Below, in pieces: positions 62,838 through 64,000 of a stretch of DNA of 64,000 nucleotides. The notes under the pieces are model-generated. The model ran no database searches. It was given only the letters and a program-made list of their open reading frames with translations, and was not told where the DNA came from. The stretch spans positions 207,355-271,354 of the forward strand of contig NZ_FQVI01000003.1 of the NCBI RefSeq assembly GCF_900129135.1. The letters run 5' to 3'. Origin of the DNA: Lactonifactor longoviformis DSM 17459 (GTDB lineage: Bacteria; Bacillota; Clostridia; Lachnospirales; Lachnospiraceae). The number at the start of each line of letters is the position of its first letter. Position 1 is the stretch's first letter. A program made the position numbers and the translations under genes.

Positions 62838-62917
62838 GAGGGTTCTGATTTCTGACGGGTTTAATGTGGAGCACCACAGTGAGATCAGGATTTATAGTAA
62901 GCCGACCGTCTGGGCAG
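62838..62917 (+). ncRNA. ZTP riboswitch (pfl motif)
   Basis: TTCTGAT and ATCAGGA form the first helix, GTGGAGCACCAC the second, and the highly conserved GCCGACCGTCTGGGC closes the aptamer. This is the pfl motif that binds ZTP/ZMP, signals of low 10-formyltetrahydrofolate. Its position before fhs matches the known regulon. Confidence 0.9.
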
Positions 62918-62956
62918 CATTTGCAGCGAGCAGATGTTGCCCTTTCTTGCTTTTTT
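62912..62956 (+). terminator. terminator of the ZTP riboswitch
   Basis: GGGCAGCAT (62912-62920) pairs with ATGTTGCCC (62934-62942), followed by TTTCTTGCTTTTTT. The left arm overlaps the conserved CTGGGC of the aptamer, so ZTP binding would prevent the terminator and turn on fhs. Confidence 0.85.
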
Positions 62957-63019
62957 GGGGGAAAGGGCAGAAACGATGAGAGTAATTTTAATTTACACAA
63001 CTTAAAGGAGGATTTTACT

Positions 63020-64000
63020 ATGGGATTCAAATCAGACATCGAAATTGCACAGGAAACGACGATGCAGCCGATTTTAGAGGTTGCCAAGACAGCTGGTATT
63101 GATCAGAAGTATCTGGAACAGTACGGAAACTACAAAGCTAAGATCGACTATAACATGCTTCGCGACACAGACAAAAAAGATGGAAAGTTAATTCTGGTAA
63201 CAGCAATTTCTCCGACACCGGCCGGTGAAGGCAAGACAACAACTACCGTTGGTCTGGCAGACGGTATGCGCAAGATTGGCAAAAACGTTATGGTTGCGCT
63301 CCGTGAGCCATCCTTAGGACCTGTATTCGGCGTAAAGGGCGGAGCCGCAGGCGGCGGATATGCCCAGGTAGTGCCAATGGAAGACATTAACCTGCATTTT
63401 ACAGGCGACATGCATGCCATCGGTGCAGCCAACAACCTTCTGGCCGCTATGCTGGATAACCATATTTTCCAGGGAAATGAACTGGGAATTGACCCGAGAA
63501 GAGTTACCTGGAGACGTTGTGTAGATATGAATGACCGTCAGCTTCGTTTCGTGACAGACGGCCTGGGCGGAAGGACCAACGGAATGCCCCGTGAAGACGG
63601 CTATGACATTACCGTTGCCTCCGAGATTATGGCAGTATTGTGCCTGTCCTCAGGGATCAATGACCTGAAGGCACGTCTGGCAAGAATCGTTGTGGGATAT
63701 ACCTTTGACCAGAAACCGGTAACCGCGGGAGACTTAAAGGCAGAAGGCGCAATGTGCGCACTGCTGAAGGATGCCTTAAAGCCGAATCTGGTACAGACTC
63801 TGGAGCATACACCAGCCATCGTACACGGCGGACCGTTTGCCAACATCGCGCACGGCTGCAACTCTGTAATGGCAACCAAGATGGCCCTGAAATTAGGGGA
63901 CTACGTAGTAACCGAAGCCGGCTTCGGTGCAGACCTTGGAGCTGAGAAGTTCCTGGACATCAAGTGCCGTATGGCAGGTCTGAAACCGGACGCAGTGGTT
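63020..64000 (+). CDS. fhs: formate-tetrahydrofolate ligase, 5' part (partial)
   Basis: 327 codons remain open to the window edge; the full enzyme is about 556 residues. [18 protein letters not shown] is the ATP-binding loop, and [37 protein letters not shown] and [13 protein letters not shown] are family blocks. It makes 10-formyltetrahydrofolate from formate, THF and ATP, for purine synthesis and, in acetogens, the methyl branch of carbon fixation. AAAGGAGG precedes the ATG. Controlled by the ZTP riboswitch upstream. Confidence 0.97.
   Translation, partial: MGFKSDIEIAQETTMQPILEVAKTAGIDQKYLEQYGNYKAKIDYNMLRDTDKKDGKLILVTAISPTPAGEGKTTTTVGLADGMRKIGKNVMVALREPSLGPVFGVKGGAAGGGYAQVVPMEDINLHFTGDMHAIGAANNLLAAMLDNHIFQGNELGIDPRRVTWRRCVDMNDRQLRFVTDGLGGRTNGMPREDGYDITVASEIMAVLCLSSGINDLKARLARIVVGYTFDQKPVTAGDLKAEGAMCALLKDALKPNLVQTLEHTPAIVHGGPFANIAHGCNSVMATKMALKLGDYVVTEAGFGADLGAEKFLDIKCRMAGLKPDAVV

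Noticed and set aside
1..64000. CRISPR arrays, tRNA or rRNA genes
   Set aside because: No repeat-spacer pattern, cloverleaf or rRNA sequence was seen in the window.

Overview
The window looks like the chromosome of a Gram-positive anaerobe of the Clostridia, most likely a gut Lachnospiraceae. The grounds are strong AGGAGG ribosome binding sites, dense same-strand operons, moderate GC, a ZTP riboswitch in front of formate-tetrahydrofolate ligase, an FMN riboswitch in front of ribU, a BceRS-BceAB type module and a clostridial-style kdp/trk block. No tRNA, rRNA, CRISPR array or intact mobile element was seen. The species cannot be named from the sequence alone.

The most unusual content is a pair of related catabolic gene clusters. 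Cluster 1 (1-9383) holds the tail of an ABC sugar permease, a SIS-domain protein, a YjbQ-family protein, a nucleoside hydrolase, a DeoD-like purine nucleoside phosphorylase, a LacI regulator, a PfkB-fold protein, a second type of nucleoside phosphorylase, a second nucleoside hydrolase and a ~700-residue ADP-ribosylglycohydrolase-family protein with a beta-rich C-terminal domain. Cluster 2 (26471-39426) has a divergent GntR/HutC regulator, a canonical PfkB kinase, a short ADP-ribosylglycohydrolase, a complete ABC importer (binding protein and two permeases), then paralogues of the cluster 1 set: the long ADP-ribosylglycohydrolase, the PfkB-fold protein, the nucleoside phosphorylase, the SIS protein and an internally deleted YjbQ. 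It adds a 5-formyltetrahydrofolate cyclo-ligase paralogue and a YczE-like membrane protein. Together they suggest import and stepwise cleavage of a nucleoside-like or other N-glycosidic compound whose identity is unknown. Both cluster PfkB proteins that sit next to the phosphorylase carry Asn where the family has its catalytic Asp. Cluster 2 lies between two direct copies of a 50-bp sequence with related promoters upstream, and an ISNCY-like transposase remnant sits at its right edge.

Between the clusters (9434-26042) lie azlCD with a divergent LysR gene, a Bce-type two-component/ABC module, an EamA exporter, GreA, a DUF2971 protein, a UroD-family methyltransferase with a PocR-AraC regulator, the pabA-pabB-pabC operon for p-aminobenzoate, a KamA-like radical SAM enzyme behind a possible pseudoknot leader, a YbaK-like deacylase and a DUF2148 protein.

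The right part (40137-64000) carries a lipoprotein, FMN-riboswitch-controlled ribU with a NUDIX gene, an MBL-fold hydrolase, a MacAB-like ABC export system behind a 34-bp palindrome, an AI-2E-family permease, a KtrB/KtrA-type potassium uptake pair, kdpFABC with an unknown gene and kdpDE, a glucose-superfamily PTS permease and the 5' part of fhs. Matching 11-bp-spaced TCTTAATGC repeats upstream of both trkH and kdpDE suggest shared control of potassium uptake. A 55-residue membrane protein gene on the minus strand faces trkH.
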